From: an uncultured Alphaproteobacteria bacterium
GTDB taxonomy: Bacteria > Pseudomonadota > Alphaproteobacteria > RF32 > CAG-239
NCBI GenBank assembly: GCA_944391375.1
Contig: CALXTJ010000008.1
Coordinates: 1-36,648, forward strand
Length of the DNA: 36,648 nucleotides
Direction of reading: 5' to 3'
This document shows, in pieces, positions 17,376 to 24,874 of this stretch (positions are counted from its first letter, which is position 1; each line of letters starts with the position of its first letter). The notes beneath the pieces are model-generated. The model was not told the origin of the DNA. It was given only the letters and a program-made list of their open reading frames with translations, and did no database searches. Both the position numbers and the translations under genes were made by a program.

Positions 17376-18641
17376 TTATCGTCCGCGTTGTCCGCGGGTA
17401 CGGCTCATGGCTATTTCGTTTTGGATGTATTTATCAATTACTTTTGAAGTTTGTGAATTTTGTTTGTATTGTTCTTTAGCTTGACGCAATTTAGCTTCTT
17501 TTTCCCGTTTTTGGGCCTGTTCGTATGCAGCATAATCGGTAATATCAACATTTTTGCTGTCTTTATTTTCCTCGGCCTTTTTTTCCAGCATTTCGCGTTT
17601 GCGATTTTCTATAATTTTACGCATTTCCTCGTTATGCTCTTTGACAACATTTTCATCTTTAATATTTTTCAAATTACGCGAAGTATGGAATTGTTCCAAA
17701 ATTTCGGCATCTCTAGGCTCGGGTTTACCGGCAATGGCACGATATATACGACTGCTGTATTTTACCAAATCGGCCACCGTAATACCGGGGTGTTTACTTA
17801 AATCCCAAACTCCGGCAGTACCGCGGCTGTCAAAAAACGCCGTAAAGTCTATACCTTTGCGTTTCTTTTTAGGCTTTTTGGGAGCCAAAATGCGTTTTAA
17901 TTCAAGCGGAGTCGGGGTTCGTCCCAAAGCTTGAGCTATTTGTTCGGGAGTAATGATACACTCACTTAAATCCAGTTCAAAAACATTAACCCCGGTAAAA
18001 TCAACTCCGGTAAAATCAACCCCTCGTAAATTAACGGCTCTTAAATCAATTTTGGAAAAATCAAGCAAAGTAAGGTTCATCCGCCTTAAGTTCAACTTAT
18101 GCGGATAATAAATTGCCAACCATTCCACCAGTGCCTGCAATTCGTCAATGGCAATTTGGTCCATTTCCACATCAAGAAGAATAGCATCCTGAATATCGGC
18201 ATTAACCAGAGTAACGCCGTTCATTTTAGCACCGGTAAAGTTGGTACCTCTTAAGGTTGCTCCTGAAAACACGGCCCCGTTTAAGTTAGCCTCGGTTAAA
18301 TCGGCACCTGACAAATCGGCACCGGTAAAATCGGCCCCTTGCAGGTCGGCCTTGGAAAAATCGGTTTCCCGTAAATCCGACCCGGAAAAGGTGGCTCCTT
18401 TGAGCTTTTCGCCGGAATACTTACCGCCGCATAAAACTTTTCCGCTAAAATTTAAGTCGGTATTATAATCTGTTCGGGGTTTGTAAGCCGGATTGGAAGT
18501 ATTGCCGGTAATTTGTGATATTTCCTGCCAAGAGAAGTTGTTTTCATACATTTGTTCCAAATCAACCACATCGTCGCGAGATGATTTTACCTTATCGCGA
18601 ATACCGGAAATATCAAAATTTTTTTTATCAAAAGCCGACAT
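17376..18641 (-). CDS. Pentapeptide-repeat protein with basic C-terminal extension
   Basis: Encodes 421 residues. Residues about 60-140 form a run of A(D/N)LXX pentapeptides ('SKADLQGADFTGADLSGADL' and similar), which fold as a right-handed quadrilateral beta helix. A second shorter run follows near 185-225 ('LRAVNLRGVDFTGVDFTG'). Between them is a helical linker. The C-terminal half has a lysine patch 'APKKPKKKRKG', a segment with Trp ('GTAGVWDLSKHPGITVADLV') and a long charged coiled-coil-like tail rich in Lys and Glu ending in RTRGQRGR. No signal peptide. The ATG at 18641 is supported by GAGGG at eight bases. It follows the AmpG-like gene by 26 bases, so the two are probably cotranscribed. 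Function unknown; pentapeptide proteins may mimic DNA or serve as scaffolds. Confidence 0.85.
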   Translation of the reverse strand: MSAFDKKNFDISGIRDKVKSSRDDVVDLEQMYENNFSWQEISQITGNTSNPAYKPRTDYNTDLNFSGKVLCGGKYSGEKLKGATFSGSDLRETDFSKADLQGADFTGADLSGADLTEANLNGAVFSGATLRGTNFTGAKMNGVTLVNADIQDAILLDVEMDQIAIDELQALVEWLAIYYPHKLNLRRMNLTLLDFSKIDLRAVNLRGVDFTGVDFTGVNVFELDLSECIITPEQIAQALGRTPTPLELKRILAPKKPKKKRKGIDFTAFFDSRGTAGVWDLSKHPGITVADLVKYSSRIYRAIAGKPEPRDAEILEQFHTSRNLKNIKDENVVKEHNEEMRKIIENRKREMLEKKAEENKDSKNVDITDYAAYEQAQKREKEAKLRQAKEQYKQNSQTSKVIDKYIQNEIAMSRTRGQRGR

Positions 18642-18667
18642 TGTCAAGCCCTCAGTTGCAACTTAAT

Positions 18668-19978
18668 TTATGATAATCTTTTTTTAGCATTTTTACAAAT
18701 ACTATTTTCACATTCAATCTGTTTTTGTGCCAACCACTTAATTATAAAAATTCCCGGAATACTGAAAGCGGCGGCCACCACAAAGAACCAAGTCCAGGGC
18801 AGTATTTCGGCCAACAATCCGCTGGTGGCGGCAAAAACATCGCGAGCCAGGCTCATCAAGGAGGAAAGTAAGGCATATTGCGTGGCGGTATACAACACAT
18901 TACAAAGGGAAGATATGTAAGCCACAAAGGCGGTTGTTGCCATACCTGAGGAAAAATTTTCCAAAGTAATAATGACGGTAAGTAAGGGAAGATTATGTCC
19001 GGCCATAGCCTGAAGACTAAACAACAAAGTTGTTAAGCCCTGAATAAAACCGCAAATATAAAGTCCTTTAAAAAGCCCGATTTTTTTAATTAAGATTCCT
19101 CCGAACAATCCGCCGGCAATTGTGGCCGCCATACCGTAAATTTTAATTACATAGGCAATTTCGGTTTTGGAAAATCCCATATCGTCATAAAACGGAAAAG
19201 CCATCGGAGCAAAATAAGCATCTCCCATCCGATAAATAAAAATAAACAGCAAAATCATCAACCAATGGCGGTGTTTGGTAAAATCTTTGAGTGGTTCCTT
19301 AACCGAATTTACCAAAAAATCTTGCCAGGATTGGGCTTTAAGAGGAGCATAAGAAAAATCGGTTTGCGGTTCTTTAACCAAAATGATGGTCACAATACCG
19401 ACCAAAGCCCCGCAAGCCATAATTTGATAAACGCTGTTCCAGCTCATCACTTCGGCCAGCCACAAGGCACCTGCTCCCGAAAAGACAAGGCCCAAACGAT
19501 ACCCCAAAACAAACACGGCCGCTCCCGGAGCTTGCTCTTCGGCATTTTGCTGAAAAGTTTCCACCCGATAGGCATCTAAAATTATATCCAAAGAGGCCGA
19601 AGCCAAGCAAACTAAAAAGGCACAAAGCCACATCAGATTATGTTGTGTGGCCGGATTAACCAAAGACATAGCCATAATGGATACAAACAAAACAAGTTGC
19701 GTTAATAAGGCCCAACTACGGCGTCTGCCCAGCTTCCACAAGAAGGGAATTTTCAAGTTATCCAACAGCGGCGACCATAGCCATTTAAAGGCATAAGGAA
19801 TTTTAACCAAAGAAAAAGCTCCGATAGCGGCATAAGTCCAGCCCGATTCTTTAAGCCACAGGCTTAAGGTGCTAAAAACCAGCAAAAAAGGAAAGCCGCT
19901 GGCAAAGCCCAGAGCCGTCATAACCGCCATTTTGCGATTGGCATAGATGTTCCAAATATTTTTAAATTTTTCTTTCAT
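18668..19978 (-). CDS. AmpG-like muropeptide permease (MFS)
   Basis: Encodes 436 residues with about 12 membrane helices. AmpG imports anhydro-muropeptides for cell-wall recycling. The family markers are visible: 'LGFASGFPFLLVFSTLSLWLKESG' at the first helix, 'PYAFKWLWSPLLDN' after the second, 'LGRRRSWALLTQ', and 'ASLDIILDAYRVE' in the fourth helix. I chose the ATG at 19978 because homologues begin a few residues before the first helix; no clear ribosome binding site is present there, and an upstream TTG has none either. The gene is divergent from the zinc-ribbon gene at 20135. Substrate is inferred from family only. Confidence 0.88.
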   Translation of the reverse strand: MKEKFKNIWNIYANRKMAVMTALGFASGFPFLLVFSTLSLWLKESGWTYAAIGAFSLVKIPYAFKWLWSPLLDNLKIPFLWKLGRRRSWALLTQLVLFVSIMAMSLVNPATQHNLMWLCAFLVCLASASLDIILDAYRVETFQQNAEEQAPGAAVFVLGYRLGLVFSGAGALWLAEVMSWNSVYQIMACGALVGIVTIILVKEPQTDFSYAPLKAQSWQDFLVNSVKEPLKDFTKHRHWLMILLFIFIYRMGDAYFAPMAFPFYDDMGFSKTEIAYVIKIYGMAATIAGGLFGGILIKKIGLFKGLYICGFIQGLTTLLFSLQAMAGHNLPLLTVIITLENFSSGMATTAFVAYISSLCNVLYTATQYALLSSLMSLARDVFAATSGLLAEILPWTWFFVVAAAFSIPGIFIIKWLAQKQIECENSICKNAKKRLS

Positions 19979-20062
19979 GGGCTTATTAGAGCATTTAAGC
20001 AATTAAATTTAGGTTAAAATAAAATTTAAGCCGCAAAGAAGATTGATTGATAAATTAAAAAC

Positions 20063-20091
20063 TTGCCATTTAGATTTTTTAATTCTATAAT
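20063..20091 (+). promoter_or_regulatory. Near-consensus sigma-70 promoter
   Basis: TTGCCA (20063-20068) and TATAAT (20086-20091) are separated by exactly 17 bases, giving a five-of-six and a perfect six-of-six match. Transcription should begin near 20098, about 37 bases before the ATG of the zinc-ribbon gene. Confidence 0.8.
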
Positions 20092-20134
20092 CCGGTACAA
20101 AATTGATTATTATGTCTAATTAAAATCATAAATT

Positions 20135-20806
20135 ATGGAAGTAAAAGTAAATTTAGAGCTGCATGCTCCCGGTCATTGTCAAGACCGTGAAGACTTAAGC
20201 CAATGGTTTAAGCACTTATGTAAAGCGGTAAGTATAGAGCCTCTTGAGCCTCTGTGCCCTTTTTGCGGCGGCAGATTGCGAAATGCTCGGTGTCAATGCC
20301 ATGAATTTGATGTTAGGTTACAAAAATTTTTAAGTTCCTATAATAAAGAGGACTTACATATCGGGCTTAAACCGGATATTCCCTGTGCTACGGTTTTTAA
20401 GATTAGCGATATGTCATCACAAATTCATGTCACCACCTTCAGCGGCAATTTGTTATCGTTGTTTGATTACGGAACCGCCGCCTGCAACCGCAAACAGACT
20501 TGGTTTGTTTCCCAAGGAAATTTAGACGGACAAGATTTAGGCTTCTGGCTTAGGCAAAAGGGGTGTGAAACGGTGTATCGTTGTTATTTTAGCGGCATAC
20601 CCGAGCACTTGATTTTTTTACCGCAAGTTCGGGTATATATTTTAAAATCCGAATTTATGGGTAATAACCCCAAGTTGCAACATTCCCTAATTTTTACCGG
20701 CCGGAAACTAAGGGGCTTAATCGGCGGATATAAAAAAATCAACACCGAACAGGAAGTTGATGTTATGTCCTATGCCGAGTTTTTGGAAAAGTTGCAATCC
20801 TTTTAA
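20135..20806 (+). CDS. Hypothetical protein with a short zinc-ribbon-like motif
   Basis: Encodes 223 residues. I do not recognise the family. Residues about 41-56 hold a cysteine cluster, 'CPFCGGRLRNARCQC', that looks like half or a complete zinc knuckle (C-x2-C-x8-C-x-C). The rest is mixed alpha/beta with strands such as 'SQIHVTTFSGNLLSLFDYG' and 'QVRVYILKSEFMG' and no signal peptide or membrane helix. It has its own near-consensus promoter and terminator, so it is a monocistronic unit. No ribosome binding site precedes the ATG; the bases before it are AT-only apart from one C. The protein could be a small metal- or nucleic-acid-binding factor, but nothing in the context fixes a role. Confidence 0.8.
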   Translation: MEVKVNLELHAPGHCQDREDLSQWFKHLCKAVSIEPLEPLCPFCGGRLRNARCQCHEFDVRLQKFLSSYNKEDLHIGLKPDIPCATVFKISDMSSQIHVTTFSGNLLSLFDYGTAACNRKQTWFVSQGNLDGQDLGFWLRQKGCETVYRCYFSGIPEHLIFLPQVRVYILKSEFMGNNPKLQHSLIFTGRKLRGLIGGYKKINTEQEVDVMSYAEFLEKLQSF

Positions 20807-20823
20807 CAAGGGCTCTAAAAATG

Positions 20824-20856
20824 AAAAAACCACGCATTAAATGCGTGGTTTTTTTT
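20824..20856 (+). terminator. Rho-independent terminator
   Basis: AAAAAACCACGCAT (20824-20837) pairs with ATGCGTGGTTTTTT (20841-20854) and runs into eight T residues. It lies 18 bases after the stop of the zinc-ribbon gene. Confidence 0.9.
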
Positions 20857-20880
20857 ATAACAAAGACCTCTGCTTATACC

Positions 20881-20908
20881 AAAAAACCTCTGCCCGTAGG
20901 AGCAGAGG
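20881..20908 (-). terminator. Rho-independent terminator of the pilin-like gene
   Basis: On the minus strand CCTCTGC (complement of 20902-20908) pairs with GCAGAGG (complement of 20887-20893) and is followed by six T residues. It lies 30 bases after the pilin-like stop. A further CCTCTGC on the plus strand at 20867-20873 could form an alternative pair. Confidence 0.8.
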
Positions 20909-20937
20909 CTTTAATTTTCGGAACAACCCGACTTAGC

Positions 20938-21591
20938 TTAGTAGTACTTCCAAGCAACAGAGTTAGAAGAACCTGTGCCAGAGCACAAATCAACAGCTTT
21001 GGTAACTGTCATCGGAGTTCTGTTTGCTGCGTTCGAAGCACCGGGGATACTTACATTGTCAGTACCGTCAGTATTTGTCGTATAAATGGTAGCCAATTCT
21101 GCGCCAGCACCACCGGTACCTTCAGTAGCAGCACTAGTACCAGCAGCAGCAATACCAATCAAACCAGAAGATTGACCTGAACCCCAGTCGCCGGTAGCAA
21201 CGGTAACGCAAGCTTCAGAAGTTAAGCCATTGTATTCAACAATGAAAGCTTCACCATCAACACCTGCACGAGCCGGTGAGTCGTAAATAAACACTTTACC
21301 GCCGAAAGCATTTTTAATATCATCACTTGATACCTTAGTATACATATCGTTCGGTACTACACCGAATTTTTTAGCCTGTTCATTGCTCAAACCAGCATAG
21401 TTACCTTGAGAAGAGAACAAGGTACGAATGTTAGCAACCAACATAGAAACTTGGTCAGTAGTTTTGTTGATTTTGTATTTGTTCATAGCTTTGGAATAAC
21501 CGGCAATACCACCAACGGATAACACACCGATAATGGCCAAAACGCCGAGCATTTCCACCATGGAACGACCGTTTTCATTAACATATTTCAT
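20938..21591 (-). CDS. Type IV pilin-like prepilin
   Basis: Encodes a 217-residue precursor. The N-terminus has the class III signal of pilins: a short charged leader ending in Gly8, then mature Arg9 and a Glu at mature position +5, then the hydrophobic helix 'MLGVLAIIGVLSVGGIAGYS'. Prepilin peptidase would cut between Gly8 and Arg9. The globular part ends with two cysteines ('SEACVTV' and 'AVDLCSGTG') placed like the disulphide-bonded D-region of type IVb pilins. The C-terminal half is low-complexity, rich in Gly, Ala, Thr and Ser. The ATG at 21591 follows TAGGGGA. There are no pilus assembly genes nearby, so it works with machinery encoded elsewhere. It has its own terminator. Confidence 0.88.
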   Translation of the reverse strand: MKYVNENGRSMVEMLGVLAIIGVLSVGGIAGYSKAMNKYKINKTTDQVSMLVANIRTLFSSQGNYAGLSNEQAKKFGVVPNDMYTKVSSDDIKNAFGGKVFIYDSPARAGVDGEAFIVEYNGLTSEACVTVATGDWGSGQSSGLIGIAAAGTSAATEGTGGAGAELATIYTTNTDGTDNVSIPGASNAANRTPMTVTKAVDLCSGTGSSNSVAWKYY

Positions 21592-21678
21592 AATATTTTC
21601 CCCTAAAAAATATTTCAATTACAATATAACTGTACCGCAAAATATACACTTCAACAAGTCTGTCTTTAGTTATATATA

Positions 21679-21718
21679 AAGATATATATCTTCCACTTTT
21701 GCCATACATTGCTTGGCA
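21679..21718. promoter_or_regulatory. Palindromes between the divergent pilin-like and DEAD-box genes
   Basis: A 14-bp perfect palindrome AAGATATATATCTT (21679-21692) is followed by a split inverted repeat TGCCA (21700-21704) and TGGCA (21714-21718). They sit in a 238-bp divergent intergenic region and could be operators for either gene. AT-rich palindromes also arise by chance, so this is tentative. Confidence 0.3.
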
Positions 21719-21766
21719 TTTTATATGTAGCATTGTTAAAAAAAACTTAAAATTTTAACAACTTTC

Positions 21767-21794
21767 TTGACTTAAAGCACAAAAGTTATACTAT
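21767..21794 (+). promoter_or_regulatory. Sigma-70-type promoter for DEAD-box-like, yebC, ruvC
   Basis: TTGACT (21767-21772, five of six) and TACTAT (21789-21794, four of six) are 16 bases apart. The site is 36 bases upstream of the ATG at 21830. Confidence 0.55.
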
Positions 21795-21829
21795 ACGGCT
21801 GAATTTTAACCGTTTTAACAGAGAAAAAG

Positions 21830-22621
21830 ATGACTTTTAAAGATTTAGGATTATCGGAAAATACCGTAAAAGCTATTGAAGAACTGGGAATTACCGCTCC
21901 GACCACCGTCCAAACCGATGTTATACCGTCGGTTTTGGAGGGCAAAGACATTTTTATTATTGCTCCGGCAGGATGCGGTAAAACCTGCTCTTATGTTTTT
22001 CCTTTAATTGATATAATTTCTCGCAAACAAGGCCAAAACATTTTGGTAATTACCGCCGATTCTGCTCAAGCGGTAAAGGTTTCGGACAGTTTTGCGTTAT
22101 TTAACAAGTATCATAAAGTTGAAGACAAGGAAAACGAAGCTAATGTTATTATAGCCTCGCCTGATTTGTTACTGGATATAGTAAGTGAAGACAAAGTAAC
22201 ATTATCGGATGTTAATATTTTGGTAGTAGACGATATTAACCTGATTAAAAAAAGACATCAGCTCAAAAATTTGGAAAAAGTTTTGGACATGCTCCCGGCC
22301 GATAAACAAAACATTGTGTTTACCAACCGCCGCTCCAAAGAAACGCAAAGCATTTTGGATAAGGTCTTAAAAACTCCGGCCGAAATTAAAGTAGACCGAA
22401 CCAAAGAAGATGAAGCTCAAAGCCAAAACCTTAAACCCCTTGCCGAAAGTACCGACAAGGCCGAAAACGCCGCCGATACTCAACAACCCAAGGAGCATCG
22501 CCAACCGGTTGCCCAAACCGATAACGAAGCCGTTGCCTTGGCCGAGCAATACCAAACCTTTGGCGATAAAACGCCCGCATTTTTGCTTGTTAAAGGCGAA
22601 CTGGCTCGTCGCGAATTTTAA
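21830..22621 (+). CDS. Degenerate single-domain DEAD-box helicase relative
   Basis: Encodes 263 residues, about two thirds of the length of a minimal DEAD-box core. Residues 1-190 match RecA domain 1: aromatic F3 and the Q motif ('PTTVQTDVIP', Q28), and motif I 'APAGCGKT' (45-52). Motif II, normally DEAD, reads D134-D-I-N, and motif III, normally SAT, reads T165-N-R. Motifs Ia and Ib are also altered ('TADSAQA', 'ASPDLL'). The entire second RecA domain with motifs IV-VI is absent and is replaced by a hydrophilic tail rich in Glu, Gln and Pro. ATP binding is possible, but unwinding is unlikely. No frameshift continuation is visible downstream. It precedes yebC by about 100 bases in the same orientation. 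Confidence 0.8.
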   Translation: MTFKDLGLSENTVKAIEELGITAPTTVQTDVIPSVLEGKDIFIIAPAGCGKTCSYVFPLIDIISRKQGQNILVITADSAQAVKVSDSFALFNKYHKVEDKENEANVIIASPDLLLDIVSEDKVTLSDVNILVVDDINLIKKRHQLKNLEKVLDMLPADKQNIVFTNRRSKETQSILDKVLKTPAEIKVDRTKEDEAQSQNLKPLAESTDKAENAADTQQPKEHRQPVAQTDNEAVALAEQYQTFGDKTPAFLLVKGELARREF

Positions 22622-22722
22622 AAGTCGGGGTATTTTTGGTAAAAAAATTGTTGCGTACCGTTACGGCTTGAGCTATAAGCGGTTTAACATTAAGTTATAA
22701 GATTAGAATATGGAGTTAAAAT

Positions 22723-23478
22723 ATGTCAGGACATTCGCAATTTAAGAACATTATGTATCGTAAAGGGGCACAAGATGCCAAAAAAGCTCGTGTTTTTGCC
22801 AAGCTTGCTCGTGAAATTACCGTTGCCGCCAAAAGCGGATTACCCGAACCCGATAAAAACCCTCGCTTAAGATTGGCAATCCAGGCTGCTCGTGCCGAAA
22901 GTATGCCCAAAGATAATATTGAAAGAGCCATCTCCAAGGCCACTCAAACTGCCGGCGGAGCTGATTTTGTCAGCATGCGTTACGAAGGTTTTGCTCCCAA
23001 CAAAGCCGCCGTTATCGTTGAAGCCTTGACCGATAATAAAAATCGTACCGCCGGAAATATTCGTACCATTTTCGGTAAACGCGGCGGAAATATGGGTGAA
23101 ACCGGCTCGGTTACTTTTAACTTTGAACGCATCGGATATATTCAATATCCTTTGTCGGCCGCCGAACCCGATAAAATGTTTGAAGCCGCTCTGGAAGCCG
23201 GTGCCAATGATGTTGTTTCCGATGAGGAATTTCATGAAATTGAAACCCTGCCCGATGATTTGTCGGCCGTTACCGAAGCTTTAGAAAAACAATTCGGCAC
23301 GCCTTCGGCTTCGCGTTTAGACTGGAAACCGACCGTTAAAACCGAAATTAACGATGTTGAAACCGCTCAAAAGTTTTTGGACTTTATTGAAGCTCTGGAA
23401 GATGATGACGATGTTCAACATGTTTATCACAATGCCGAAATTGCCGATTCGGTTTTGGCTCAATTAGAAAAAGAGTAG
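22723..23478 (+). CDS. yebC: YebC/PmpR-TACO1 family protein
   Basis: Encodes 251 residues, the standard size. It opens with the invariant '[20 protein letters not shown]' (family consensus [20 protein letters not shown]) and contains '[10 protein letters not shown]', '[23 protein letters not shown]' and '[16 protein letters not shown]'. The family was annotated as a transcription factor; work on bacterial YebC and mitochondrial TACO1 ties it to ribosome-associated relief of stalling at proline-rich stretches. GGAG lies seven bases before the ATG. It is followed four bases later by ruvC, a conserved alphaproteobacterial and gammaproteobacterial pairing. Confidence 0.96.
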   Translation: [251 protein letters not shown]

Positions 23479-23482
23479 TCCA

Positions 23483-23965
23483 TTGGTCAGAATACTTGGT
23501 TTAGATCCCAGCCTTTCTTCCACCGGTTGGGGCGTTATTGAAACGGAAAACAACCGTCTGCGTTACATCGCAGACGGTTTTATTCCTACCGATGCCGGCC
23601 TTCCCATAGAACAAAGGTTAGACTTTTTATACCGCAGTATTTGTAATGTAATTGAAACTTACAAACCCGATGAAGCCGCCATTGAAATTATCTTTTTAAA
23701 CACCAACCCTCACTCCACCTTAAAATTAAGTATGGCCAGGGGTGTGGTTATTTTAGCCCCCGGCACCTATTCCATTCCGTTATTTGAATACGAACCCAAT
23801 AAGGTCAAAAAAGCCACCGTCGGTGTCGGCAAAGCCGCCAAAGACCAGGTAGAAACCATGGTAAAAATCTTACTTCCCGGTTGTAAACCCAAAAACAACG
23901 ATTCTTCCGACGCTCTGGCTATTGCCATAACCCACGCCCACTTCCGCAATGCCTTACATCGCTAA
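23483..23965 (+). CDS. ruvC: Crossover junction endodeoxyribonuclease RuvC
   Basis: Encodes 160 residues. RuvC cuts Holliday junctions symmetrically with a four-carboxylate metal site, visible here as D8 ('GLDPSLSSTGWG'), E68 ('AAIEIIF'), D140 and D143 ('NNDSSDALAIAITHAH'). The 'STLKLSMARGVV' helix and the basic 'VGVGKAAKDQV' loop are also present. The start is a TTG with GAG seven bases upstream; the next ATG is far inside the domain. The usual ruvA and ruvB do not follow; instead the gene overlaps the convergent gene by 12 bases at the 3' end. Confidence 0.96.
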   Translation: MVRILGLDPSLSSTGWGVIETENNRLRYIADGFIPTDAGLPIEQRLDFLYRSICNVIETYKPDEAAIEIIFLNTNPHSTLKLSMARGVVILAPGTYSIPLFEYEPNKVKKATVGVGKAAKDQVETMVKILLPGCKPKNNDSSDALAIAITHAHFRNALHR

Positions 23966-24874
23966 GGAAAGCGGAGTAAAATATCTTTTTTTGGCATTTT
24001 CTCCGGTTTTTAAACGCCGGTACTTTCTAAATTCGCAAAGACTGTTTTGCACATCATGTAAGCTCAAAAACTCACCGCCGCAATAAGCCGGATTTTGCCA
24101 CCTGATTTTATTCCAATCTTTACCGGTCGTCTTTTTAAGCTCGGCAAATCCTTCCTTTTGCAACGCATGCAAGTGCCGACATTTAACATCTGCCTCCCGA
24201 GCCGTTAAGTTTTTATTGTAAATTATGTTCAAACCCCAATGAGCCCCCGGACCGACAATTAAAAAATCGTTTGACGAATAACTAATAATGTTTCCGGCAT
24301 AAGTGGCATCCAAAAGTATTTGTCCGGCCAAAAAAGGTCCGGCCATCGGTACCTCTTGAACAATAATATCAATCCCCTCCTGCGGCAATGCCGATTGCAA
24401 TCGGTCAATAATGTGCCGCAATTTGGCTCTTATGTCATTTAGCATAAACAACACTTGTACATGCTTGTCATGCGGTCGGTAGTCGGGCTTGTAGGCATAG
24501 GCCGTAATCAAATAAGCATTGGAAAACAACTTACCTTCTTGCTTTTGGGCATCCAACCGCTTTTCCAAAGCCTTAACATCAAAAGTATCGGGATTAAGAA
24601 AACCTCCGAATAAATTTTCTATAGTGTCACGTCGATTAAAAAAACGATACGCAATAATGTTAAACAACTTTTCTTCCGGGGTAAAATTTTGCCGTAAATA
24701 ACGGGTAATTGCCAAAGTCCCGCCGTCTAGCTCACGGTAGACATTACAAAATCTGAATTTTTGCAAAATTTCATCCTTGCTCCACGGAGCCGGAAGTTTA
24801 AGCATGTTGCGATTATGCCACACTTGCTGTCTGTCATATACAAACTCAAAAAAGGCCTTTTCCATATTCATCAT
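23954..24874 (-). CDS. HMUDK_hel/aGPT-PPlase-like protein (DNA-base hypermodification family)
   Basis: Encodes about 306 residues. The N-terminal third matches, by eye, the helical domain that in phages is fused to 5-hydroxymethyl-dU DNA kinase and occurs alone as the alpha-glutamyl/putrescinyl-thymine pyrophosphorylase group: 'FFEFVYDRQQVW', then 'PAPWSKDEIL', then the hallmark 'FRFCNVYRELDGGT' (residues 40-53). The middle and C-terminus have conserved-looking 'DFLIVGPGAHWGLNII' and 'ALQKEG' stretches. In phages, such proteins take part in converting hydroxymethyluracil in DNA to bulky thymine derivatives. Here it stands alone in a chromosome behind recX, overlapping that gene by 29 bases; GAGG lies nine bases before the chosen ATG. 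Neither a kinase nor a dUMP hydroxymethylase gene is nearby. Family call is from memory of motifs; function in this host unknown. Confidence 0.62.
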   Translation of the reverse strand: MMNMEKAFFEFVYDRQQVWHNRNMLKLPAPWSKDEILQKFRFCNVYRELDGGTLAITRYLRQNFTPEEKLFNIIAYRFFNRRDTIENLFGGFLNPDTFDVKALEKRLDAQKQEGKLFSNAYLITAYAYKPDYRPHDKHVQVLFMLNDIRAKLRHIIDRLQSALPQEGIDIIVQEVPMAGPFLAGQILLDATYAGNIISYSSNDFLIVGPGAHWGLNIIYNKNLTAREADVKCRHLHALQKEGFAELKKTTGKDWNKIRWQNPAYCGGEFLSLHDVQNSLCEFRKYRRLKTGENAKKRYFTPLSLAM

